From the NCBI GenBank assembly GCA_902604855.1, contig CACLAF010000001.1, positions 1 to 64,000 on the forward strand: DNA of 64,000 nucleotides, in the 5' to 3' direction. The notes beneath the pieces were generated by a model. That model saw nothing but the letters and a program-made list of their open reading frames with translations, was not told where the DNA came from and ran no database searches. Positions 49,599 through 59,639 of the stretch are shown one piece after another (position 1 is the first letter of the stretch; each line of letters opens with the position of its first letter). This DNA is from an uncultured SAR86 cluster bacterium. GTDB taxonomy: Bacteria; Pseudomonadota; Gammaproteobacteria; Magnimaribacterales; Magnimaribacteraceae. The translations under genes were made by a program, and so were the position numbers.

Positions 49599-50663
49599 TT
49601 ATTTTGATTTATGATCTCTTTTATTGTGTTTACTAAGAGGATATTTGATGATCAAGTAGTAAACTAGCCAGATTGTTAAAAATCCAAAAAATTGAAAAGA
49701 TTCTTCGACTTTTTGAGATACAAAAAAAAGTAGAGTGGTGCTAGAAATTATAGAAATGGAAAATAATATTATTAAAACTGCTTTTTTGGTTAAGCCTGCA
49801 TCAAGCATCAGATGATGAATATGAGTTCTGTCGCCTGCAAAAATAGATTTCCTATTTGCTAACCTGGTTAGGAATGTCGATAAAGCATCAATGAGAGGAA
49901 TAGAAACCAGCCAAAGTGCATTGACAGGTTTAATGATTGACTCATTTCCACTAGAAGATAGTGTAACCAAAAACCAAGCAGTGATGAAACCAACCCACAT
50001 TGCCCCAGAATCACCTAAGAATACCTTTCTTTTTCTTCCCAATAGTCCAAGGTTAAAAACTAAAAAAATAATTAGAACTACACTTCCTAAAAATAAGACG
50101 CCGCTCTCTCCATTTATCCATGCAAGAATTGAAACTACTGTGGCAGCAGAAAAAGCAACTAAACCAACTAGCCCATCAATTCCGTCTAACATATTGAACG
50201 CATTACAAACTCCGACAACCATAAATATGGTTATAGGAATACCTATATCTCCAACGTAAATATTGCCAAAGCCAAAGAGGTTTCCAAAATCTCTCAGATA
50301 TACATCAGTTAATATAATCACTAGCCAGCTCGATAAGATTTGAATAATCAATCTAAAAGATGCGGGTAAAGGCTTTATGTCATCTAAAAAACCCATTGCC
50401 AGAATAATAATTGAGGTGAACCATACTACAGATAGTGCTTGAAATTTATGATTTACGCCAACTGAATATTCCGGAAAAAGAACATACATGAAAACAGTAG
50501 TGGAAAGAAATAGACCTATCCCCCCACCCAAGCTTATTTCTCCTTTGTGAATTTTTCTTACTCCATCAGGTCTATCAACAATTCCAAAACGAGGAAAAAT
50601 AAATGTAATGAACCAGAAAAAAATTACTGTTAATGTCGTTGCTATCAAATAATTTACTAACAT
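49599..50663 (-). CDS. WecA-like undecaprenyl-phosphate N-acetylaminosugar-1-phosphate transferase
   Basis: GFLDDIKPLPASFRL, NAFNMLDGIDGLVGL, VFLGDSGAMWVGF, AGDRTHIHHLML. Confidence 0.9.
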   Translation of the reverse strand: MLVNYLIATTLTVIFFWFITFIFPRFGIVDRPDGVRKIHKGEISLGGGIGLFLSTTVFMYVLFPEYSVGVNHKFQALSVVWFTSIIILAMGFLDDIKPLPASFRLIIQILSSWLVIILTDVYLRDFGNLFGFGNIYVGDIGIPITIFMVVGVCNAFNMLDGIDGLVGLVAFSAATVVSILAWINGESGVLFLGSVVLIIFLVFNLGLLGRKRKVFLGDSGAMWVGFITAWFLVTLSSSGNESIIKPVNALWLVSIPLIDALSTFLTRLANRKSIFAGDRTHIHHLMLDAGLTKKAVLIILFSISIISSTTLLFFVSQKVEESFQFFGFLTIWLVYYLIIKYPLSKHNKRDHKSK

Positions 50664-50754
50664 ATTTCCCGATTCTATTTTATTTCTTAGTAAGGTTTAT
50701 TGAATAATAATATTTTTCAACCCATCTTGTACTAAAAAAGCTTTCCATCATGTC

Positions 50755-51357
50755 TTATGTACTTAAATCTTTTATGTAAATAATAGAATTAACACCCTTA
50801 TGTACTTCCATTTCTCCTACAGGAATGGAGCCCATCTTTCTATAAAAGGCATGTGCTCTATCTAAGCTTTTACCAACAGTGATACTAAAACTTTTTATAC
50901 CTTTATATCTGAAATGCTTACAAAGATCATTGAATAGGTTCTCAGCATGCCCTTTACCATGATAAGCAGGATTGACCACAATCGAGAGTAATTCTTGATT
51001 AGGAATATCTAATGAAGTCTTGCTGTCTTTATTTAGCAAAAGTACCTCCATAATTTTATAAAGCTTAGAAATAGATAAAAAACATGATTTAAGAGAATAA
51101 ATTAATCTAAGAGGCTTTAATAAAAGTTGCTTATATATTGGTCCTAAACCAGTGCCTCCTGTCACAAAACCAACAATATTGTCTTCATCTCTCTTAACAA
51201 GCAAAACACTATCATTGTCTTTGTCTATTGCTTCATACAATAGAGCAAGAAAAGGAACACCTAAGGTTGCCAAGAACCCCTTACTAAGATGGTAACAGTG
51301 CAGTCTTGCAACAACTTCATAGTCACTAAAGCTAAGTTCATTTTCTTTTAGATCCAT
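50755..51357 (-). CDS. GNAT family N-acetyltransferase
   Basis: LLSIVVNPAYHGKGHAENLFNDLCKHFRYKGIKSFSITVGKSLDRAHAFYRKMGSIPVGEMEVHKG. Confidence 0.85.
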   Translation of the reverse strand: MDLKENELSFSDYEVVARLHCYHLSKGFLATLGVPFLALLYEAIDKDNDSVLLVKRDEDNIVGFVTGGTGLGPIYKQLLLKPLRLIYSLKSCFLSISKLYKIMEVLLLNKDSKTSLDIPNQELLSIVVNPAYHGKGHAENLFNDLCKHFRYKGIKSFSITVGKSLDRAHAFYRKMGSIPVGEMEVHKGVNSIIYIKDLST

Positions 51358-52019
51358 TTATTCAATACTTTTGAAGGAGGAGGTAGATCTTGGAATAGTC
51401 TCCAGATCAAGGTAGAACTAAAGCCTAATACAACCCAAATACTAAGAATGATGAGTATAAAGTATAATTGTATGCGTTGATTTGCAACATACCAGGCCTC
51501 CAGAGATCCTTTGTAAGGCATTACAATTTCATCATAAAATTTATCTGGATCATTGTGCGAAAGCATCATATCTTCCTCATTTCGGAAAATTATAGATCCA
51601 ATTCCAGACAGTCCAGGACGAACTTTGATAATTTCATTTTGAAATGCCAAAGGAAATGCATCAAAGCAACGCTGAGTCTGAGGACGAGGCCCAATGATAC
51701 TCATATCACCTTTGAGGATGTTCAAAAGTTGAGGTAATTCATTAATTTTAGTTTTACGCAAAAATTTTCCAACAGGGAGTACACGTGGATCATCTTTAAG
51801 AGTTACAGTCCCTGTTCCCATGCTTGGGCTTTTTTTAAGCATTGTGGCAAACTTGTATAACTTAAATTGATCACCGCCTGTTCCCACGCGGCCTTGAAGG
51901 AAGAAAATTTCTCCCTCACCAGTTAACCTTAAGATGAGTATTATAGGAATAAGAAGTGGGGAGAGTATGGCGAGAGCTATACAAGAAAAAAAAATATCAA
52001 ACATTCTTTGCATCTTCAC
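51348..52019 (-). CDS. bacterial sugar transferase (phosphoglycosyl transferase, PglC/WcaJ C-domain type)
   Basis: MQRMFDIFFSCIALAILSPLLIPIILILRLTGEGEIFFLQGRVG, LRKTKINELPQLLNILKGDMSIIGPRPQ. Confidence 0.95.
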   Translation of the reverse strand: MKMQRMFDIFFSCIALAILSPLLIPIILILRLTGEGEIFFLQGRVGTGGDQFKLYKFATMLKKSPSMGTGTVTLKDDPRVLPVGKFLRKTKINELPQLLNILKGDMSIIGPRPQTQRCFDAFPLAFQNEIIKVRPGLSGIGSIIFRNEEDMMLSHNDPDKFYDEIVMPYKGSLEAWYVANQRIQLYFILIILSIWVVLGFSSTLIWRLFQDLPPPSKVLNKWI

Positions 52020-53203
52020 ATTCTGCCATCTAGATATTTACCTGTCTCAATGTGATTGAAGTCAGGAAGTATTTTATTGAAAAGATCTATTAATGGTGCC
52101 TTCTCCCAAATTGATTGACTACGAAATTTGTCCATTTCTTCCAAAAAATGTTGCAGCATTTGTGGATTAAAATCTAGCTCACTTTTGATAACTCCTAAAT
52201 TTTCAAACTTTTCTAGGTCTATTATTTCATTATTTGTAAAAAACTCTTCAAAATCTTTTTCTCCTGAAGTGTCTGATTTAAAGAAATAAAGAGGCCATCT
52301 TTTTGATGCTATCAATTCTCCAGCTAACTCTCTAGCCTCTTTTTCAGTTGAACAATGATAAGGTTCATAGCCCAATGCCTTTATATACCTTTCAGCTATT
52401 TCAGAAAAAGTGGTCAAATGTAACTGCTCACTTAATTTCGGGAAAAAAATATCCTTATTCTCACCTAAAAGGCAAGACATTAGGCACAATTCTCCAGATT
52501 CCTGAGGAGTTACAAAGTAACGCTTCACATCATTTGGGGCTGAAATAGGTTGTTGCTTAGAGAAGCGTTGATTAAATCCATGCAAAAGTGAACCATCAGA
52601 GAAGGCAACATTAGCAAATCGAGCTGTTGAGATGTCAATCGACTCACTTTCTTTCATGAGAAACATCTCCATGATCCTTTTACTAGCCCCCATCATATTA
52701 ACTGGATTAGCTGCTTTATCTGTAGATACACAGAAATACTTTTTTGCTCCAAATGATTTTGCTTTTTGAATGGTTTTAATCGTATTAAGAATATTGACTT
52801 CAATAAGACGCATTAGTGTAAAAGGATCTTTTTCACTCCTAACATGCTTTAGTGCTGAAAGATTAAGAACAAAATCATATCCTTCTCCGCCATTCATTAA
52901 AGCTGAAAATTCTTTACCTCCACAATCTATAGCAAAAGTTCGAAAATCACCATCTATATAACCGAGAGTACTGCGAATATCTCTTACAAGCTCCACCATG
53001 TTATTCTCGCTGATATCAACTATATGGAGCCCAAGAGGATTTCTTTTAAAGATTTCACGAGTAACAGCCTGACCTATTGAACCAGCACCACCTATGACCA
53101 AGAATCTGCTACTGGCAACCAATGATTTGAGTTCAGATCTGTAATAAGTAATATCTGATTCAAATAAAGGTGATGTTCTGCCAATGAGTTTTAATATATT
53201 CAT
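52016..53203 (-). CDS. UDP-N-acetylglucosamine 4,6-dehydratase-like (CapD/PglF/LegB-type) SDR
   Basis: RFLVIGGAGSIGQAVTREIFKRNP, FVLNLSALKHVRSEKDPFTLMRLIEVNILNT, KKYFCVSTDKAANPVNMMGASKRIME. Confidence 0.9.
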   Translation of the reverse strand: MNILKLIGRTSPLFESDITYYRSELKSLVASSRFLVIGGAGSIGQAVTREIFKRNPLGLHIVDISENNMVELVRDIRSTLGYIDGDFRTFAIDCGGKEFSALMNGGEGYDFVLNLSALKHVRSEKDPFTLMRLIEVNILNTIKTIQKAKSFGAKKYFCVSTDKAANPVNMMGASKRIMEMFLMKESESIDISTARFANVAFSDGSLLHGFNQRFSKQQPISAPNDVKRYFVTPQESGELCLMSCLLGENKDIFFPKLSEQLHLTTFSEIAERYIKALGYEPYHCSTEKEARELAGELIASKRWPLYFFKSDTSGEKDFEEFFTNNEIIDLEKFENLGVIKSELDFNPQMLQHFLEEMDKFRSQSIWEKAPLIDLFNKILPDFNHIETGKYLDGRM

Positions 53204-53219
53204 ATCAATATTTAATGAT

Positions 53220-54389
53220 CTATTTTTTTAGTGAACCTGGAGGTACGCTTGAAGGAATATTTACTACTCTATCTTCTAACCAAAGAGAATTCTCTAGTCC
53301 ATCTGTAAGACAATCCTTAAACATTGGAAGTCTTGACATCAGAGTCCAGATCGGACGAGTCATAACATTATTTTCATTAGTGAATTTAAGAAATTCATCA
53401 CGATCTTGTTTTGAATCTAAGATTATTGTATTGAGCCAATGATTTACTTTATTATTATCTATTGATTCAACAAAGATAACGTCTCTATCTGAAAAAAAAC
53501 TTTTCCACTGATTTGCTAAATCTGACTTCACAGTCAGAAAGTCCTCTAAAAGTTCCATCTGAGCACAGCCAAGAGCTGCGTTTAAATTTGGCAAGCGGTA
53601 ATTGTATCCTATCGCATCATGTATAAAATCATATGCATGAGGTATCTTTGCAGTAGTAGTAATATGCTTAGCTCGCTTAGCTAAATCAGTATTGTCAGTA
53701 ACGATCATACCTCCTCCGCCAGTAGTTATAACCTTATTTCCATTGAAACTAAGAGTGCCGAGTAAGGCAAAGGTGCCGGTATGTTGATTGCCCACATAAC
53801 TACCCAGAGATTCAGCAGCATCTTCAATCAAAGCTATATCCCAATTTTTACATATCTCTGCAATTTCTTTAATGCGACATGAAAAACCAAAAGTATGCAT
53901 TGGAACACAACCAGATATTTTTTTTCCTGAGATTTTATTAAAAGTACCATCTATTCTTTTTTCAGCATTTTTATTTAGGTAGTTTTGTAATGCTTTAGGA
54001 CTTAAACCCATAGTATCTAGATCAACATCTATAAAGACTGGATTTGCACCTGCATAATTAATTGCGTTACAGGTAGCTATAAACGTAAGTGCCTGTGATA
54101 TAACTTCATCTCCTGGCCTAACTCCAGCAAGTTCAATTGCTACATGGAGAGCGCTGGTGCCATTGACAGTTGCTATTGCATATTTAGAACCTAAGAACTC
54201 AGCTACTTTATCTTCAAACTCTGTAACTTTTTGTCCCACAGAAGATACAAAATTAGAATCGATACAATCGATTAAATAATCACGTTCGTTGCCTTCAAAT
54301 ATAGGCTGATGAAGAGGAATGAAATCATCACCGAAAATACCTCTAGCGAAAGTTACCATCTCTCTAGAAATCGTGTCTATCTTAGCCAT
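53220..54389 (-). CDS. LegC/PglE-type DegT-DnrJ-EryC1 aminotransferase
   Basis: FIPLHQPIFEGNERDYLIDCIDSNFVSSVGQKVTEFEDKVAEFLGSKYAIATVNGTSALHVA, LIEDAAESLGSYVGNQHTGTFALLGTLSFNGNKVITTGGGGMIV. Confidence 0.93.
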   Translation of the reverse strand: MAKIDTISREMVTFARGIFGDDFIPLHQPIFEGNERDYLIDCIDSNFVSSVGQKVTEFEDKVAEFLGSKYAIATVNGTSALHVAIELAGVRPGDEVISQALTFIATCNAINYAGANPVFIDVDLDTMGLSPKALQNYLNKNAEKRIDGTFNKISGKKISGCVPMHTFGFSCRIKEIAEICKNWDIALIEDAAESLGSYVGNQHTGTFALLGTLSFNGNKVITTGGGGMIVTDNTDLAKRAKHITTTAKIPHAYDFIHDAIGYNYRLPNLNAALGCAQMELLEDFLTVKSDLANQWKSFFSDRDVIFVESIDNNKVNHWLNTIILDSKQDRDEFLKFTNENNVMTRPIWTLMSRLPMFKDCLTDGLENSLWLEDRVVNIPSSVPPGSLKK

Positions 54390-54392
54390 TTT

Positions 54393-55634
54393 TTACTTTT
54401 TAAGTCTATTACTATAAACAACTTCTAACTGATTAACCCACTTAGAAGCCAAATCCCTTCTATCAAATCTACTGACTGCCAAAGCTCTTGCTTTATAGCC
54501 TTTGGCTTTGAGTTCTTGACGATCATCTGCTGCCTCTTCTAATTTATCTGCAAAAATTAAAGGATCATCAGGAGGTATACAAAAACCACAATCATTTTTC
54601 TTAATCAATTCTGCTAACCATCCGGGGTAGTTATTTAGAACTGGTATTCCAGCTGATATGTAATCAAAGAATTTATTGGGTGAGGTACCATAATAGAATA
54701 CAGGTATATTGGCCAAGACCTGTAAACCTATGTCGGTAGATGCCATTAAACCAGCTAATTGAACTTTATTTACAGGATCGTGAAATACTATATTATCCAA
54801 ACTTTCTTGATTTGCTCTTGCCATCAGAGATGATTTAAGTCTTCCTTGGCCTATTAGCATGAACTTTATATCCTCTCTACCTCTTCGTTTAATTTCTTTG
54901 GCAGCATCTAAGATAGAATCTAACCCATTTGCAATTCCATGAGTTCCAGCAAAAAGCGCTAGAAAATCGCTCTCTTTAATATCTGGAGGTCTCCATTTCT
55001 CGACTTGCTGATTGAAAATATCTAAATCACATCCATTAGGGACCAGACTTATTTTATCCTCATTCACTCCTCTTTTTTTAATTCCTTCCAACATGCCCGG
55101 AGATAGAGCAATAATATGATCAGCAGAATAATAACTCAACCATTCAAGAAATGACATTAATGATAGAATAAGAGGGTTTGAAATTACTCCCATAGCCTTT
55201 GGAAGTTCTGGCCAAAGATCTCTTACTTCAAAAACGAAAGCTTTTTTTAATATCCAACTCGAGACAATGCCTGGTATGCCTGAAGTTAATGGAGTAGAGG
55301 TAGAAAAAATTAAATCATATTTTTCAGAAAATAATAACCGTAACCCTTTGAATGCATACAAAATAAATACTTTTGTTCTCTTGATAAGATTATCTTTATT
55401 GGCATAGTTTAAGTCGAATTCAATTACATCTATTCCGTCAACAAAACCTCTTCTTTTACCATTACTAAAAGGTTCTTTTAAACCTGTATCTGAACCTAAA
55501 TAACTTCCACATACCATAATCACCTCGTGTCCTTGTTTGATTAAAGACTGGGCCATGCTATAAGATCTTATTGCGGTAGAGCCCTTAGGAGAAGAAAAAT
55601 GTTGATGAAAATATAAAACTTTCATGAACTCCAT
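54393..55634 (-). CDS. glycosyltransferase family 4
   Basis: YFHQHFSSPKGSTAIRSYSMAQSLIKQGHEVIMVCGS, FEVRDLWPELPKAMGV, LFAGTHGIANGLDSILDAAK. Confidence 0.92.
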   Translation of the reverse strand: MEFMKVLYFHQHFSSPKGSTAIRSYSMAQSLIKQGHEVIMVCGSYLGSDTGLKEPFSNGKRRGFVDGIDVIEFDLNYANKDNLIKRTKVFILYAFKGLRLLFSEKYDLIFSTSTPLTSGIPGIVSSWILKKAFVFEVRDLWPELPKAMGVISNPLILSLMSFLEWLSYYSADHIIALSPGMLEGIKKRGVNEDKISLVPNGCDLDIFNQQVEKWRPPDIKESDFLALFAGTHGIANGLDSILDAAKEIKRRGREDIKFMLIGQGRLKSSLMARANQESLDNIVFHDPVNKVQLAGLMASTDIGLQVLANIPVFYYGTSPNKFFDYISAGIPVLNNYPGWLAELIKKNDCGFCIPPDDPLIFADKLEEAADDRQELKAKGYKARALAVSRFDRRDLASKWVNQLEVVYSNRLKK

Positions 55635-57469
55635 TTAAACTCGGTTCTAAAGATTCCAGGTTTAGTTATCTCAACCTCCATAACAGGAACTTTCTTTTTT
55701 TTCATGTAAAACAATGAAGACCAGCCCTCTACTATTTCAGCTCGAACGATATTAACATCTGAATTAATTGTTAGCGTATTAGATCCATCTGATAATTGAA
55801 AGCATTCTCCATTTTCGATTAGTGACCAGGAATGATCTAGTAATCGCCATCTAATAACTGCTTTATCATCAAAGCCACTTACTTTATCAATAATTTCAAG
55901 TCTATTCTCATTTAAAGAAACTTTTCTAGAGTGTTCAACTTTCTTAAAGTCTTTGTAACTTGCAAAGCACTCTACTCCTCCTTCAGAAGATTTTATAACG
56001 GATAGATTTTTTGCATTTAACCAATTTCCGTACAAAAATCTTCCTAACTTTGGCATCTGATCTCTATCATCAAATTGAACAGTATTATGACTAATAGTTC
56101 CGCTAAAATAATTATGCAAATCAGTTGAAGAACTGTAACTATAAGTACCAGCGTCAGATAAATAATTTAAACCCTTTGCCCAAAAATCTATATGCATTGC
56201 ATCTGACTGACTAGGCCTAAACCTAAACTTAGGAAATTTAAAAATTACTTTACTATTATGGCTACGCATTATCTTATAACCTCCACAGTCAAAGTCACAA
56301 TTTTCATATGATAGAGATTTAGATTCTTTATTTTCAACACCTAACCAAGCGAGATGTAAGTCCCATAAACCTTTTTCAAGGTATGCTGATTTGTTTATAA
56401 ACAAAGATGAAGCAAGATTTACACATGGCCTATAGTCTCCATAATCACTGTCTGTTAATTGCAACAAAAGAGAACCGTCATTTGCACCTAGGTTTGGGAC
56501 TTCACCAGTCAAAGGACACACCATTTGATATAACCAGTTAGTTGCTAATGTGGCATTTTGATAAAACACAGAGGTAAACTCTTTGAGGTTAAGCTTTTCT
56601 CGCCAGATTTCACAAATTGAAAGTGTGTCCAGCATCATGCGATGGTAGTTTAAGGAATATTGACTAAAGCTCCCATCTTTTTCTATCAACTTAGAGACCC
56701 TTTCATTCAATAATTTACGGCCAATTCTTTCATAACTTTCTCCATCCCTAGCTCCAAGATAATTTAGCCAACTTCCACCCATGAAAAGAGCAGCAGCTTC
56801 TGAAGTGCCATGATTATTATCTTGTGCAATTGCGTAGTTTATTGTGGGAGCTATTCTCTGTAGATGTAATCTTATGAGATCTTGAAGGCCTATTAACGAT
56901 TCTTTTTCTTGTCCAAGTATTAGACTAGCGCAACAAAGATTGATTACTCGTATGGAGGCTTCCTGGCCACATTTCCAGTTTAGACCAAGATAGGGAGGAT
57001 TTTTCTCCAACCAATCCGTTAGCCATATATTTAAGCGATCCAATGAATCTTGATCACCTTGACTGGCGCGTTGTGAAAAAGCAATAACCCAATTCATTCT
57101 GGATTGTTCCCATATTAATTTTATATCGCCTCTCGATTCGTCAAAGTCAGATAATTTCCACCATGAAATTAATCTGGAATCAGATTTATTTTCATCCAAA
57201 GGGTTGCTTAGCCAATTTGGTATAGTGCCATTTAAATTTACCCTAATGTGACTAAAAATATTGCTAGAAGTATCCCATGCTGATGTGGCATAAAGATCAA
57301 TGTGCTTTAATTTTGCTTTACTAAAAAATGGTCCCTTTGGAATTTCGTTCTTAATAAAACAAACAGGATGCAATGAGAAATATAATAATAATCTGTATGA
57401 AATTACAAATAGGCAATTTTTTAAACCCAAAGCGAAAACTGTATTTACTTTGGAAATGAATAGTTTCAT
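55622..57469 (-). CDS. heparinase II/III family (alginate lyase-like) protein
   Basis: NHGTSEAAALFMGG, SQYSLNYHRMMLDTL, SDAMHIDFWAKGLNYLSDAGTYSY, SHNTVQFDDRDQM. Confidence 0.92.
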   Translation of the reverse strand: MKLFISKVNTVFALGLKNCLFVISYRLLLYFSLHPVCFIKNEIPKGPFFSKAKLKHIDLYATSAWDTSSNIFSHIRVNLNGTIPNWLSNPLDENKSDSRLISWWKLSDFDESRGDIKLIWEQSRMNWVIAFSQRASQGDQDSLDRLNIWLTDWLEKNPPYLGLNWKCGQEASIRVINLCCASLILGQEKESLIGLQDLIRLHLQRIAPTINYAIAQDNNHGTSEAAALFMGGSWLNYLGARDGESYERIGRKLLNERVSKLIEKDGSFSQYSLNYHRMMLDTLSICEIWREKLNLKEFTSVFYQNATLATNWLYQMVCPLTGEVPNLGANDGSLLLQLTDSDYGDYRPCVNLASSLFINKSAYLEKGLWDLHLAWLGVENKESKSLSYENCDFDCGGYKIMRSHNSKVIFKFPKFRFRPSQSDAMHIDFWAKGLNYLSDAGTYSYSSSTDLHNYFSGTISHNTVQFDDRDQMPKLGRFLYGNWLNAKNLSVIKSSEGGVECFASYKDFKKVEHSRKVSLNENRLEIIDKVSGFDDKAVIRWRLLDHSWSLIENGECFQLSDGSNTLTINSDVNIVRAEIVEGWSSLFYMKKKKVPVMEVEITKPGIFRTEFKWSS

Positions 57470-57481
57470 TTTAAAGCTGTA

Positions 57482-59626
57482 TCATTGTTTTTGTAATAAA
57501 TTATTTGCTTCAATAGTGATTCGAGCCACCTCAAATATCTCATGAACAGGTATGCAAGGAGATCCAGATTTAACTGATTCAATGAAAGCTTTCGGACAGG
57601 CAGTTTGTCCTTTATCTTGCTTCCAAAGATTAAATTTCTTAAAGTTTTTCCAACCGTAACCATGCAATTTTCTGAAATTATTTAACTGAAGGGCTTTTCC
57701 ATCTGTGAAGACCTCAATTCTTTCTTTAGGAAAACTGGAAGGACCATTTGCCAAGTATAAAATAGAACCAAATGAACCATCCTCGAACCCCAATGTAATT
57801 GAAGATGTATCAGACATGATAGTGCTTGAAAATGTCGATTCCATTGCTCTAGCACTCACTGAGATTATCTTCTTTCCTACAAGAAATCTCATTAGATCAA
57901 TGAAGTGACAACACTCTCCTATTATTCTTCCACCACCTTGTTTTGAATCTTGCGTCCAATGGTCTTGCGGTATGAATCCAGCATTTATTGTCATAACAAT
58001 ACTCTTTGGAGCTTCTACATCGGACAACAGACTGTGCATTTGTAAAATCTGAGGGGAATATCTTCTGTTGAATCCAACCATTAGTTGCACACCCCGAGAT
58101 GAATCAGTTTTGTCATTATATCTGTTGTATGTATCTTCGATTAGAGATAGATTCTCAAAATCTAAAGCCAGAGGCTTCTCAACCCAAATATTTTTATTAG
58201 CCTTAAGGCCATCAACAACATATTTTGGATTTAAGTGGTGTCTCGTAGCAATTACTAATGTATCGATCTCAGGATTATTCATAATACTGTCAACATCAGT
58301 TGAAGCATGTAAAAAACCTTCCTTCTTACCATGTATTACACTATTGATGCCATTAGCAGTTACAAGAGAATGTAAAGAAGCACCTGTACTTCTAAATGCA
58401 GGGATTAGTATTCTTGAAGCATAATTCCCACCACCTATAAATCCTAAGATTGGAGTTTCACCACTAATTGTAGTATTTGTATTAAGCGCAATTGATCGAG
58501 ATAAGCGATCTTTGATATGGGAATTATATTCAAGAATAATGCCCAAATTAGAGGCATTTCCTTTTAATTCTTGATAAGCCTTTGCCGCTTCCGTAAACGC
58601 ATATCTAGAAGAAATGAGTGATCGAACATCAAGTACACCTTTTGAGAGAAGATCTAAAAACGCTTCAAAGTTTCTTTGTTCGGTCCACCTTACATATCCA
58701 ATTGGGTAATCAATTCCTTGGTCTTCATATAAAGAATCATACCTGCCGGGTCCGTAAGAGCAACTTACCTGTAAACTAATCTCTTTTTCATAGAAATCTG
58801 ATCTATCTAGATCTAACCCTACAACTCCTACTAAAATAATCCTTCCTTTTTTTCTACACATTTGAGCGGCTTGCTTTATAAGATCATTTGATTTGGTAGA
58901 TGCAGTAATGATTACCCCATCAACTCCTTGATCTTTGCTGAAAGAATTTGCTTTAGACAAAAAGTCACTTTCCGAGAGAGGGTTATATGTTTCAGCTCCA
59001 AAATCAGCCGCCAGTTTAAGTTTATCTTCATCAGGATCAATAGCCAAAACTCGACATCCATTTGCTCTTAGTAATTGGACGGTGAGTAAACCAATTAAAC
59101 CAGCTCCTGCAACCACAAAGCTCTCTCCTAAAGTTGGTTTAGCGAGTCGTATACCTTGTAGTGCTATACTTCCAACAACTGTAAATACAGCGCAATCATC
59201 TTCCACATTATCCGGAATACGTGCACAAAGATTATTCTTGACCGCGACAATATCAGCATGAATACCATTTGAAACAACTCTATCACCAACTTTGAAACTT
59301 GATACATCTGCGCTCACTTCCTGAACCACTCCCACATTTGAATACCCAAGTGGTATAGGTTGGGATAATTTTGATTTTACGGCTTCATATGTTGTTGTAA
59401 TTCCATCATTAAATGCCTTATCAATAACCATTTTAACTTTCTCTGGTTGTTGCAATGCTTTATTCAGGTATGAAGCCTCTCCAAAGTCTACCAACATCCT
59501 TTCTGTTCCTGTAGAAATCAAAGATAAAGATGTTGCTATCTTTACTGAGTTACTTGAAAGGGCTGGAGCGGGACATTCAACAATCGAAGTTTCACCAGAG
59601 TTGATATCTTGTAATATTTGTTTCAC
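57482..59626 (-). CDS. bi-domain oxidoreductase: zinc-type alcohol dehydrogenase fused to Gfo/Idh/MocA
   Basis: N-half ADH motifs (VVAGAGLIGLLTVQLLRANGCRVLAIDPDEDKLKLA), C-half Gfo/Idh/MocA motifs (ILGFIGGGNYASRILIPAFRSTGA, NIWVEKPLALDFENL, GGRIIGECCHFIDLMRFLVG). Confidence 0.93.
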   Translation of the reverse strand: MKQILQDINSGETSIVECPAPALSSNSVKIATSLSLISTGTERMLVDFGEASYLNKALQQPEKVKMVIDKAFNDGITTTYEAVKSKLSQPIPLGYSNVGVVQEVSADVSSFKVGDRVVSNGIHADIVAVKNNLCARIPDNVEDDCAVFTVVGSIALQGIRLAKPTLGESFVVAGAGLIGLLTVQLLRANGCRVLAIDPDEDKLKLAADFGAETYNPLSESDFLSKANSFSKDQGVDGVIITASTKSNDLIKQAAQMCRKKGRIILVGVVGLDLDRSDFYEKEISLQVSCSYGPGRYDSLYEDQGIDYPIGYVRWTEQRNFEAFLDLLSKGVLDVRSLISSRYAFTEAAKAYQELKGNASNLGIILEYNSHIKDRLSRSIALNTNTTISGETPILGFIGGGNYASRILIPAFRSTGASLHSLVTANGINSVIHGKKEGFLHASTDVDSIMNNPEIDTLVIATRHHLNPKYVVDGLKANKNIWVEKPLALDFENLSLIEDTYNRYNDKTDSSRGVQLMVGFNRRYSPQILQMHSLLSDVEAPKSIVMTINAGFIPQDHWTQDSKQGGGRIIGECCHFIDLMRFLVGKKIISVSARAMESTFSSTIMSDTSSITLGFEDGSFGSILYLANGPSSFPKERIEVFTDGKALQLNNFRKLHGYGWKNFKKFNLWKQDKGQTACPKAFIESVKSGSPCIPVHEIFEVARITIEANNLLQKQ

Positions 59627-59639
59627 TTTTTATATACTC

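Noticed and set aside
57466-57663. Short ORFs antisense or out of frame to long genes (e.g. 57466-57663, 58068-58424, 30244-30537, 26303-26635, 11115-11381)
   Set aside because: They lie inside long, clearly coding ORFs on the other strand or in another frame, with no recognisable domains.
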